Part shown: in pieces, positions 34,501 through 46,500 of the stretch | Layout: every line of letters begins with the position of its first letter | Numbering within the stretch: the stretch's first letter is position 1 | Source: Pararge aegeria | Taxonomy: Eukaryota; Arthropoda; Insecta; Lepidoptera; Nymphalidae | Direction: 5' to 3' | DNA length: 64,000 bases | Assembly: GCF_905163445.1 (NCBI RefSeq) | Contig: NC_053204.1 | Location: 9,693,001-9,757,000, forward strand | Notes under the pieces: generated by a model | Database searches by the model: none | The model's input: the letters and a program-made list of their open reading frames with translations, nothing else | What the model was told of the DNA's origin: nothing | Program-made: the position numbers and the translations under genes

Positions 34501-37500
34501 GTAGTTGCGAAACCGAGTGAGAGGTTAATTCATCGTCCGCCAGCTCACTTTTTACGATGCGCGCGCACACCTTCACAAAAAACCGACACCCTGAAGTTAG
34601 CTATAAGGTTTGACAGTGTACACTTTCAATTGTCAAAGTATGCGGGCTCATTCCGGTGATTTAATTGATTCAATTGTAAAAAGATCTCAAATTTTATTGT
34701 TCAGTGAAACTTTTATAATAAAACTGTCAATGTATAAAATAACTTTTTTCTATTGTGAGTGTTGTTTCTATACAAAAAGAAAAAGATTATTATTTTGTTA
34801 CGCCAAAGGAGTATAACTTCTAACGCGTGTACACAACCTTTTTTTTTTTTTAGGTGCTTTGGATTCCAATGTCCATCGATTCTCTTAGCTATAAGCCCCG
34901 CCTATGGCCTCTTCAGCTTCGCAACTCGCTGAGCTAGGTCGGTAGCTTTGTTTCATCTACGGATCTGCTTAGTTCGTATTTGATCATATATTGACACTAA
35001 GAACATAGTCCCAATTCTACTTTGTTGCTCCGAGCTTTCTTCTCTATATTACAGATAAAACATTGTCATTAAATAAAGAAAACGGTTTTTTCCTATTTTT
35101 AGTTAGCGCAGGAAAAAGTTACAAAAAAAAAACAAAATGCAAAGTAAAATAAAGCTTACCTTTCAAACGTCTGGAGCGTCTTTTAAAAACAAAACAAGCG
35201 ACTAAAGCGGCGTTAATCAAAACCAAAATGGCGCCGGCGATCGAAACATACACAACTACGGACTTAGACACGTCAGCTGTTTCTACATATTCAGTGGAAA
35301 CTACATTTAGCTCGCCTACTTCTGATGAAGCTAAAAAAAAGAAAATAAAAAAATAAGGCAAACGTAATACACCAAGCTTTGTATTTACACGAAAGTGAAA
35401 ACTTCATTAAATTACATTTTACAATAATTCTTTAAAAGGTACGCAAATTCGTCGAATTGTGTATTTAAAATTATAAATGAAAACAATTATTGTTCAAAAA
35501 ATTTACAAAAAAAAAATTGAAACAGTCTCATTGTGTAAACTAATGAAGAAAAGGTTTTCACTTTCATATAAATAATTACACACAACATTTAATATCTATC
35601 TATCTCTATCTATCACTTTTACATATAATTCAAACCTCGAATACGTTTAGTCGTCCTCCGACGCAGACAGAAACCAATCCACAGTAAATTCAGGATTATA
35701 AGAGCTGTCCCAATAAGTGTTCCCGTTATTATACCGGGAACGTTGTAAGCATTGTATTCCTCTGAACTTGACTGTACTGATGACGGTATGACATCTATGC
35801 AGCATGGAATAAGGCACAATGTCGCGTAAGTCCACGTTAAATGAAAACAATAAATACATTCTTTTGTTGGTTTTCGATTCATTTATTCGTGTTTCGGCAT
35901 TCATTTATTTAGATTTAATTGAAGTGGTGGCGGACGAGCGGTGATTTTTTTTTTGTAAAGTCAAGATGTCGTATTTTGCGGAATTCGGAATGCGGAATCA
36001 GGAATAGTTGCATTGTTATTTTTTTCAATGTAAGTTGTGGTGTACAAGGGATGCATAAAACAAGCAATTTTAGAGTAGTTATTTAAGTCGAAAATAAAAT
36101 GGATTTTATTAAAAATTTGTACACTCTTATTTGAATTGCGATTGCGAGAAAAATAAACATGGTACAGCGAAAAATTTCATTTCATTTATTTGTTTTGAAT
36201 CTTGCCAAATAAAAATTTTGATTTGGGTCGGGGTGAGGAGTATCTATAATAACTAATCTCAAATACATAAATGCATTTGTTTCCGTAAATTTTATTTTTC
36301 CTTTGCTTTCTGGTAATTATAAACACTTTTGTGAAAAAATAAAATAGTTTAAATCCGCTAATACTGCATAGACAATCACTTGAAGACAGTGGCGTTCCTG
36401 GGGTTTTGAATTTGAGCAAGCCCAGTTACCTAAAGCACAAATTTAACTCGTCATGATCTCTAAGTCACCATTCTTGTTGTGCTAATTGACAAACCATATC
36501 AATAAATCTTTGAAAAACACTACGGTTAGGGTCAGCACGCGAATTATGATAAAGAAGTTCTATGCAATGTTTGCCAAAATTAAAAAGTAATCATAGTAAT
36601 CCCAAGTGTTTCTTTGAGTTCGGCTCTCTTTAATTCTTATGATGCCATGTAATTTATGTCGTAACTAGCCGCGATCCAACCATTATTTTCATTAGAAAAA
36701 AAATATGCAAAAATTTACCTGTTGTTCGCCAATTATTTTTTGATTTCGCCACAGAAACAATTTGCACACAAATTGAGCTCATATTTAACAATATTTACTA
36801 TAATTTTTAAGAAAACAAAGCAGTAAAATGCACTATTCAACAAAAAAAAACAATAATAAAAACCTAACTAAGAAGTTACTAATCAATAATAATGAATCTG
36901 TCAAGTGTCAACTAGTTGTAACGCAAACAATAACACGCGTGATGTTGTTTCAATTCGCTCGCTAGTCATCTTCACTAACTTCAACTCGCAATCTGGCATT
37001 TGATCTCCATACTAAATTATTAAATAATCTAGATTGTCTCTGCTAAATACATTGAAATTTCTATGAGAGTGAGCGAGACAAAGCGGGGCCTCCAATCGCG
37101 TACGAAGACACGCGAAGAGCGCGATAGTGATAGTTCGGCGCGGCGCCGCGCCGTTCGGCTGGTTACTACCACAGAGACTACCTGCCAGAGTAACGTAGTG
37201 CTTGCAGTAAAGTAGACAAAGAGTATATACATTATTAAGCAAAAGTTAAAACATTGTATTTATATCCTCATTGCTATCAAGTTTTAATTATTTTGTTAAT
37301 TTCATTTCGGAATAGTCGAGAAAAATTTAAAAGAGATATTTATTGTAACGCAAGCCCGGCTTTTCGGCTTGTATGGTAGTACCGCCACTGCTTGAAGACC
37401 TGAGTAGTCAAAGTTCTTAAACCATCATGAAAATATAATACAACATGTTACCCAAATACTGCTGTTTTCTAGTTTGAGAAAATACTTTTGACTTGGTTCG

Positions 37501-40500
37501 ATGGCATTAAGTTTTTCGTTGTGTACCAATGTAAGAAATTCCCAAAACTAAAATCTTGAGATAATTATATAACATGCCATTTACAATTATTTTATTTCAA
37601 CTCGATTTAATTTGTATTTGAATTAACTATTATGATTTAAATAAGCTTTTCGTAAACATAGACATGTAAATTGAAAATGATTATGCATGTTAATCTAAAA
37701 ATACATAGACAGCAATCAACTAAAAATTAAATTACAAATTCCCGAATGTTTTCTGAAAACTATTGTTAACGATTCTATATTTGAAAATACATTCATAAAT
37801 TCGTGTTCATATGAATATATTATGAATATTTTATGAATGAATTCGATTTGAATAGGGAACAATTTGAATTTTATTTGCATAATTTATTTAATAATCACCA
37901 CTGCGCCGCGTTTTGCGGTTTATTAATATTTAATATTAATTAATATTGAATTTAGTTTTGAGCTTAGTTCAGCAATTTGTTTATGCACCTGTAATTAATT
38001 TAGTGCGCCGATATTGAACATATTATGTTACATTATAAATGTAATATCATTAATATCTTGTTAACTTAAGCGTTTAATATCCTACTGATTGATTAAAATT
38101 GATATTCCGAAATACGAATAAATTTGTTCAACGAATGACGTTTTCACGAAAGAAAATGGAATGTGTCTAGGATCTCATGATTCACTTGGTAATCAAGAGG
38201 CATTGGGATCAACTCCCGGTTGAGTCAATCAAGAAAGATATGAATTTGATAGGTCTAGTGCTGTGTTTTGTAAATTTGACTCAAGCAATGGGTACAAAGT
38301 TCAATTCTAGAGAATGTCGAAATGTTTTCGGTTAACATTGCTAACTCTCAGTTTCTGAAACGCCGTATAACATTAAAGTCAAAAAATTTTTAATTCAAAA
38401 AGATAGCACATTTGATGCGTAATTAATTAAAATAATTTGCAAATGGTAGTTAACTTTTGGTAACACCTTTCATAAACTTAAAACTAAAACGTATTCAAAC
38501 GCGCTCTGATCTAGGAATAAGCCCGCAATAAACGTAGCCGGGTATCTTAAGGAAGTAGTAGAAATGACAACCTGCATTTTTAAAGAGTGTACGCTGTACA
38601 GTGTGTAGATTAGTGATTAACAAAAAACAATAATTTTGATATTACTTAATTACCTAAACGGTTGTTAACGTAACGCCTGTTTGTTAACACATGATTAAAT
38701 TTGTATGAAGTTGAAATGTGACTTGATGATGCCAATTAGGGCTTTTCTGCGATCTCACCTAATGCCCAGTAAATGAGGATGTCCCACGGACGATGTGCGC
38801 AGGAAAGGGTTATAGCGGTTATTAAACCTATATGTCAGTTCTCATCAACTCAATATCAAGGAACGACTTTCGTCTACGGTGCAGTTACGCATATTCAAGT
38901 TTTTTGGCCACATCTCAAGGAGTGAGGGGTCGATTGAACGATTGGTGGTGCAAGGACAGGTTGAAGGAAAAAGGGCAAGAGGGCGGTCACCTACTCGTTG
39001 GACAGATACGGTGAAATCGCTGACCCAGACAACTGTGGTGGAATGTTTTCGACACGCTACCAACCGCCAAAAGTGGAAAATACTCGCGCGGGAAGCCGTG
39101 CAATCCAATTATTCCTAGCGCCATGAAATTCATCTCAGCAGCCACGACCACTCTCTGCCAAGAGTGCACGACTAAGAAGAAGAAGTCATTTCTCATAGTG
39201 GCCAGGTATGATTTGTCAGTGAGTAGCAAAGAAGCTTTGATTGAAGCCTTCCACTATACTGAATCAATTGAGAGTACGCGTGTGTGAGTATTCTAAACAT
39301 TGTCTATGCACATTTCATTTGAAGTACGTTACACATTAATACTTTTGCCTTTACCTTGTATAATGCGTAATAAAGGTCCGACCTTTTTCATCACCAGGGT
39401 CTTAAAAATCTTCAGCTTTGGCGTGTGTAGCTAAACTTCATAAAACTTTAGATAATCTAATCACTGACTAAGTAAAAAGTTTAATTACCTGATTTAATTT
39501 TTGATGATAAGCGTTTCAGAAACTGAGTGGTAGCCAAATTAACTTAACCTATACATATTTTACTTAAATGAAATTATAAAAGGTATATACTCACTAAGTG
39601 TAGTAGCTTTCGTATCGTCTGGTCTATATTTACTCTGTCCTATTTTGTTTATGGCCATAACTGAGAACACATAGTCTGTGTTACGTTCCAGCCCATGGAT
39701 GGTGAAGGTAGTCGCGTTCCTCGGCGTGACATCCTCGTATCGGTACGACTCATCAACGATTTTACTGTGAAAAAATATTTTATTTTTACAACTTGACGAT
39801 ACCTTAGGAAAACATTTTTTCCTCAAAACATCATTATATTCATGATGTTGTTAATGTGAAAGCATTTTCACGCAGCAAAGGAGTATCGGTTTGTAGCGAT
39901 TTTGCGTCATCATTATTTTACTTTATTAACGTTAGCTGAATTTAAAGCATAAACCCTACGCTTCTGCAATGCAGGTTGATGGATTTACAACGCTAACTAT
40001 CACGAGTAAAAAATTACACATACCGATATCGAATCCTGTACCATGAGAACAGGCCCCCATCAAAGCCGGGCGTCCATTGCAGTGAAACTGAATTGTGCGT
40101 CACATTGGTCACGGTGATTGACGTCACTGGATCTGTTAAAAAAATGCTACGTCAATATCGTTTCATCATCACCTTAAGAATATTTATGTCTGTGCATGGG
40201 TTTAAACAAACCACCATGAATGAATGAAATTTAGAACAGTAAATATTTTTTTTATACAAAGTATATAATTTGGCGCTACATAGCGATCTCTTTCGGGCAA
40301 CCAATAGAGTAAAACACAAAGAAGCCAGGTAGCCATGCTGATCCAATGCAGGTTCGCGGGCATTACCATTATCATCACATGTACAAAAAATTCAAAATTC
40401 AAAATTCAAAATTCAAAATTTCTGTGTTCATGTAGGCCTATCACAGGCACTTATGAAACGTTCATACATATATGTTTGCATAATTGTAAGGGGATGGTGA

Positions 40501-43500
40501 TATCTTCGTTCGCCAACTTAAACCTAAAGCTACGAGGGTTCTAAACGTGCCCTGGTCTAAGAAGAGCCCACGACAAACTTAGCCGGGTAATTTTTTTTTG
40601 TTATCACCATCTCACAGTATATTTAAATTAAGCTATGAAGCTAGAGCAATTCACACCCAAGCTTTTTTATCGTTTAAGTAATCCTTAATATTATAATAGG
40701 ATTTTTCTGTACTCTGTCGTACGTTATAACAGAGAACGTCGGCTTAGCGTTCTCTCTGATGCTCAGGGTGTAGACAATTTCTTGACTTTGGATAGAAAAC
40801 CTCATCATCATCATATCACCTGCCCTGCCTGCACTACAGGGCACGGATCTCCTCCTACAATGAGAAGGGGTATAGGCCGTATTCCACTACGCACACCCAT
40901 GGATTGGTAAACTATAACTCTTTTACTGAGTAATTAATACTACAATCATAAGATTAGTAAATAATTATAAATAAGAATTTCGAGAAAGAAGTGAACCGCG
41001 AAATCCAACTCGAAGCCAAAAACAGCGTTCAGGAAACTTCGTGACATCTCTTCGTCCAAAATACCTCAGTCTCTGAAGAGCAAAGTCTTCGAACAGTGCG
41101 TGTTGCCAGTGATAAACTATGGCTCAGAAACTTGGCCGCTACTGTGGATCTCATACAAAGACTCAGAGTCACTCAGCGGGCGTTGGAAAGAACTATGCTT
41201 GGAGTATAGCCAGTGGTCAAATCAGGAATGTGGAATTCTGTAGAAGAACCAGGGTTACCGACATAGTTCCAAGGGTCGCAAAGCTAGAGTAATAATGGGC
41301 GGAACACATAGTTCGGAGAACCGATGGACGGTGGTGTGCCAAGGTGCTGGAGTGGTGACCTCGCATCGGTAATAGCAGAGTTGATAGATCCCCGACAAGG
41401 TTGACGGATGACATCAAGAGAGTAGCAAGGAGCCGCTGACCCCAAGCGGCACAGTCGTGGTATTTTGAACTCCCTACAAAAGACCTGTGTCTAGCAGTGG
41501 AGGTCCATTGGTGGACATGATGATGATGATTTTAAATAAATATATTACGGCTATACACACTTCGCCATCTAGCCCCAAAGTAAACGTAGCGTGTGTATGT
41601 ATACTAGATAACCGATGAATAATTGATGATGACACTCATGTTCATCACACAAACATTTTAACAGTTGTGGAAATTGAACACACAGCTATTGATGATAAGC
41701 TCACCAGGTGCACTAGTGACGTCAAGCTTAACAGACGTTGTGCTGAAGCCAAGGTCGTTCCTCGCACCGCACTCGTAAGACCCATAGTCCGCTGCGCCCA
41801 CGTCGTTGATCAGCAGAACTGAGGTGTAAGTGATGGCATCCGTTTTGTGGTACTCGGCGAAGTATTTCGTTGAAGTGTTCACTGGCAGTTTCGCACCGTT
41901 CTTCGACCAGGTGAAGTTTGGCGCTGGAGCGGCTTTGCATCTGTGGGGGAGTATTATCATCAAGATCATACAGTTTAGTTTCCACGCGTGGGCACTGGTT
42001 TTTGACGTGACAACGTCTTATAATTCGATGGAGCCGGCTGCACGCACGAAAAAATTACGTATGCGGCGTTACCTCGCTCTGAGGCGTTCCATTCAAGGCT
42101 TGAAGTGCAAACGAGAGCGCGGAACGAGCGACAAAGAGACACAGTCGGCCTCCGCGTTCGACATCTGTCTCTCTCCTACTTGAGGGATGCGTCCGCGTGG
42201 ACAGCTTCTATACAATAATACATTTACACGTTTTCGGCAAGGATGAAGTGCAGTGAAAAGTGAATGTGGTGTCAATTGTTTATAGCAACGATAATATCTA
42301 TCAAACAAATAAAATTAAAATTTCCTTTTGAAAAATGCAACCATTCCATAAGTATTTTCTTACGACGTTGTCACTTTCAACTATCGTCAGTAAGCCGACT
42401 TTACAGACAATCAATTTTTTTTATCGTATTATGCTATGCTGTAAGACCTTTCGCAGGACCAAGTTTGATCTCTAGGTGAGTTTTTGAGTAAATATCACTT
42501 GATTTAATGGGGCAGGAAATATCGTGAGACGAAGCGAGAGTTTTTCATAATGTTCTCAAAGGCGTGCGAAGTCTACCAATCTGCCCTCACAATCATAAAA
42601 TTGAAATTTTTCGGTCGGTGGAGTCAGTGATTGAATTATATTTTACTAATTATATTTAACTGCAGGGTCTCAGGGTCTCAGAATGAGAAGGGTAAGTCCG
42701 TCACATCTATTGGCTAGTTTTATTTTGTTGGTTATTTAGTTTGTTTATGTTATGTTATCTATTTTGTGTGTTTATTAAACAAAAAAATAAATTGCTTTAA
42801 AATGCACAGAACTCCGAAAAGTTGCAGGGTTCGGTCTCCCCGAAAGAAAGTCCTAACCAGTTAGCAACTATTGGAATGGATACTGAGCATGGTAGCTGGC
42901 ATTATTCTCTTTACGGAGACTATAAAAATACGATTAAGCAAAATAATAAGCGTGCAATATAATCGCATGTTACGCAATAATAAAGGTTTACCAACAGAAA
43001 TATACTAATTTAACTCTCAATAAAGTCATATCTGGCGCGCGGATTACGCTGGCTTTAAAGGGGATTAGTTGAATTTTAGTCAGTTGTGCTGTTAATTAGC
43101 TATAATCCTCGATAATGCTGCTCGCCCACTGTAGTCGTAAATTTATTTAAAACATGTTTAACTTTTTTTTTTTGGCGTGGTAGATAACGGCCTCATCCCT
43201 TTGAAGACCAGTGCTTTGTAGCGGGCAGGGAATAGGTTAAGTTTCAAAATTCAAAATTATTTTAAGTAGACCTATTTTATCAGCACTTTTGAAACGTCAA
43301 TGAATGTACCACCAGCAGGGTGATTACGTATCTCGCGACAGGCTTGCGACAGGCGTAAATCTTGCTATCACTGCTGTCAAACGTCAGTTTTGTTTATTCA
43401 TTGTATGGAAAAGTGACGTTTGACAGCAGTGATTGCAAGATTTACGCCTGTCGCAAGCCTGGCGCGAGCTACGTAATCACCCTGCGGTTCGGAAGTTAAA

Positions 43501-46500
43501 TCCTAGCGAGAAAAGTTTATATAGTATGATAATGTTATACAGCAGCGTTCTGCTACCTATGATTGATCCTCACACCCAGTGGCTTGCATTTCATACATGC
43601 ACAAAAGCACTGCATACCCAAATTATTTTATATAAGTCGTATTGGAGGGGAATTTTTCCATTTTATGCCATGCACTGGCTTTATGCATACCCTGTTCAAA
43701 AACCCTGTGCACGCCACTGCTCAAACCACACATCCATCTGGTGGAAAAGCAGCTTTATACTGAAATTCCGGGAACGTTCCCAGTTTTGTTAATGTGATTG
43801 TAATATGCTCTGACATATCGGTTTCGGATTTCCCGGGTTGTTTGCTCGATATTAAAATTCCCTCTGTTTTGTCTATTTCGGCAGTAATGTGGTCGTTTTT
43901 AAATATTACACAGATATTTAATAATATGCTTCACCAATCATGCTTGTTGCATAACCGCAGATATATTTAAATATCTTATAACTTTACTAGCGGACCCCAG
44001 CGCCATCTGTCGGGCTGATTTGTGAATCTAAACCATCCAGGGTGCCACCCAAACGCATACAAAAAAAATCGTTCAAATCGGTCCAGCCGTTTAGGAGGAG
44101 TTCAGTGACATACACACGCACACAAGAAATATATATATAAAGATAATCCAAACTTATTCTAATAGCCGATTCATAGTACCAAGTGATATTTTAATTGCTT
44201 AAAATGCGCATAATTTGCGTAAAAGAAAGAAAGAAAGAAAGAAAAAACAATTATTCATGTTAAGTGTTACAAACAGTACATCTTATAATAATAAAGTAAC
44301 ATAGTATACAACATACAATGTCTGTGTGTAACACCACACAGAAAGGGTGTACAGCTCAGCATGTGCCATGCATTGTAACTAAGTACACGCATGCCGCTGA
44401 TTAAGAGGTAATTAAGAGGTAAGTGTTTGGATCGAACTCGGCCCCCCCGAAAGTGAAGTCGAAGTCCTACCCACTAAGCTATCACCGCTTCACAAAAAAG
44501 AGATTGAATGTAATAGAAAGTACATATACGAAGATCTACGTAACCAACCACTTGAGTTCGCAATAAAGAATTTAAATTGAATTGAATTAACTTACCGACA
44601 AGTTAACCTCCCAACTTGACCGGCGTTCGAAGCAGACTTAACCAAGTTAGGTGAACTATCCATTTCCGGTTTAAACTTGACCACTAGCGTCACTTCCTGT
44701 TTCGTTTCACCAGCAATGCCGTTGTTAACTACGCACTGGAATTTGCCAACGTCCTCGCGGGTCGCACGCTCGACTAGAAGGTAGCTTGTTCGATTCCTGG
44801 GCTCGAAGGTAATAGTTGCCGAGGATAAGTCGTAACCTTTACGCTCCCACTTTATGTGCTCCGCCGTTAAAGGATTACCTGTCATTAAAAAAAAGCATGT
44901 AAGTAAAAAGCATATTTATAAAAGTTTTAATATAATATAAAAGAAGACAATTTCTGTGCTTGGTGTTTAAATATTCCCAAAGCAATTTAGGATTTTTTTT
45001 ATTAACGAGCGGACCCTCGCGTCTTCGTCCGTGTATGTGTTAATCGAGAAGCTAGAATAGATGTGATGCTAACATCATAATAATCCTAGGTACCTACTAC
45101 TATTTTACGTTGTATACTGAGTTAGTAAGTTGTCATTCTTTTAGTTGACACATACATACAACCACCATCGCAAACTTTCGCATTTATTATTAATTAATTT
45201 TAAGTATTATGGTACGCATGTATTCCATCGTTGTCCCATATGCCTTGCTACTTGCTGTTATTTGTGTAGAGTTATGTCCTTTATCTCCGGCAATATTTAT
45301 CAGATCTTCATTAAAATTAGACACTACATGTTTTATAGTATACACTTTAAAATGAAAAATAAATTATTACAATCGGTTCAAATTTAACGGAGCTATGAAG
45401 TAAAATTGATAACATTTTTCATCCCCTTTTCCCGGAGGAAACTTATTATTTATCGCGATGAAAAGTATCCTATATGTTGACCCGGAATATCAGCTACCAC
45501 TATACCAAATTTTATGTAAATCCGTTCAGTAGTTCTCGCGTGATGCCCGGACAGACAGACAGACAGACAGACAAAAATTAAATAAAAATCTCTTTTGGAC
45601 TCAGTATCGATTATAAAGCATCCTTCGGTCAAAATTTTCAAAATATATTTAATGTACAGAAATCTTCCAGTTACAGTTTTATTATAAGTTTAGATTATTA
45701 TCGAATATCTTCTTTTATTTTATTTTTAAATCATTTTTAAATCATGTGAATATATTGTGTAGTGAGATATGCTTCTATTCAACAAAACAGACATGCATGA
45801 GTGACCCGGTTTTATATTTGTAAAAAAAAGCTATCAAGTACAACAGATTATTTTTATAATTCACTTAATTAGTACTTAAATACATTATTCAAAGAAGCTG
45901 CATTTCTTTAAATTGTTCTAATATCAATATGTTATAGTCATATTTCTTCTTACTATCAATCCACCTTCATTATTCAACTGTGTTGTGAAATAAAGCGTAT
46001 TAAATATGAATATTAATGTTGGACCATTCAAAATTATTCAAAAATAATTCATCATTTAATTCAAAAACAATTCATGAATATCCAGACTATGTATTCAGGG
46101 CACGTTCCTTATTAGACAACAGACAAAGACATGCATCTCACCGGTCGCTGTGCATGTTAGGAGCGCGTTCTCATTCGGATTGGATACAGCACTTTGTGAC
46201 ACCGCCTTTATTCCCGCCGGGTCTGAAACAAATGGGGTGAATTATTATGTGCTTTGCAGTTCTTTGTGCGCTAGTCTAAGAGCCGGCGCTTAATTTGTTT
46301 ATGTGATTTATTCTGTAGACGTTACATGAAAACCAACTAGATTATTCTTAAAGTTTTTAGTAGTACCCAACATTATACTCGTAGCTCTAAAAATCTTGTT
46401 TTCTGCACCTTGCTTTTGTATTCGTAACTACATACATTTATGATAAACTATGCGTCATTAATAAAAGACACGACTGTCGCGCCGTTTATTTGGCACCAAT

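Noticed and set aside
35647..35904. 85-codon frame overlapping membrane exon 11B in another frame
   Set aside because: The frame used by exon 11B gives a hydrophobic helix and matching splice phases; the other is incidental.
37012..37242. Minus-strand 67-76 codon frames in the hAT element as transposase
   Set aside because: Too short, overlapping in two frames, without transposase motifs; their length comes from local GC-richness.
41830..42183. 117-codon plus-strand frame
   Set aside because: Composed of the antisense of Ig exon 8 and part of a MITE-like repeat.
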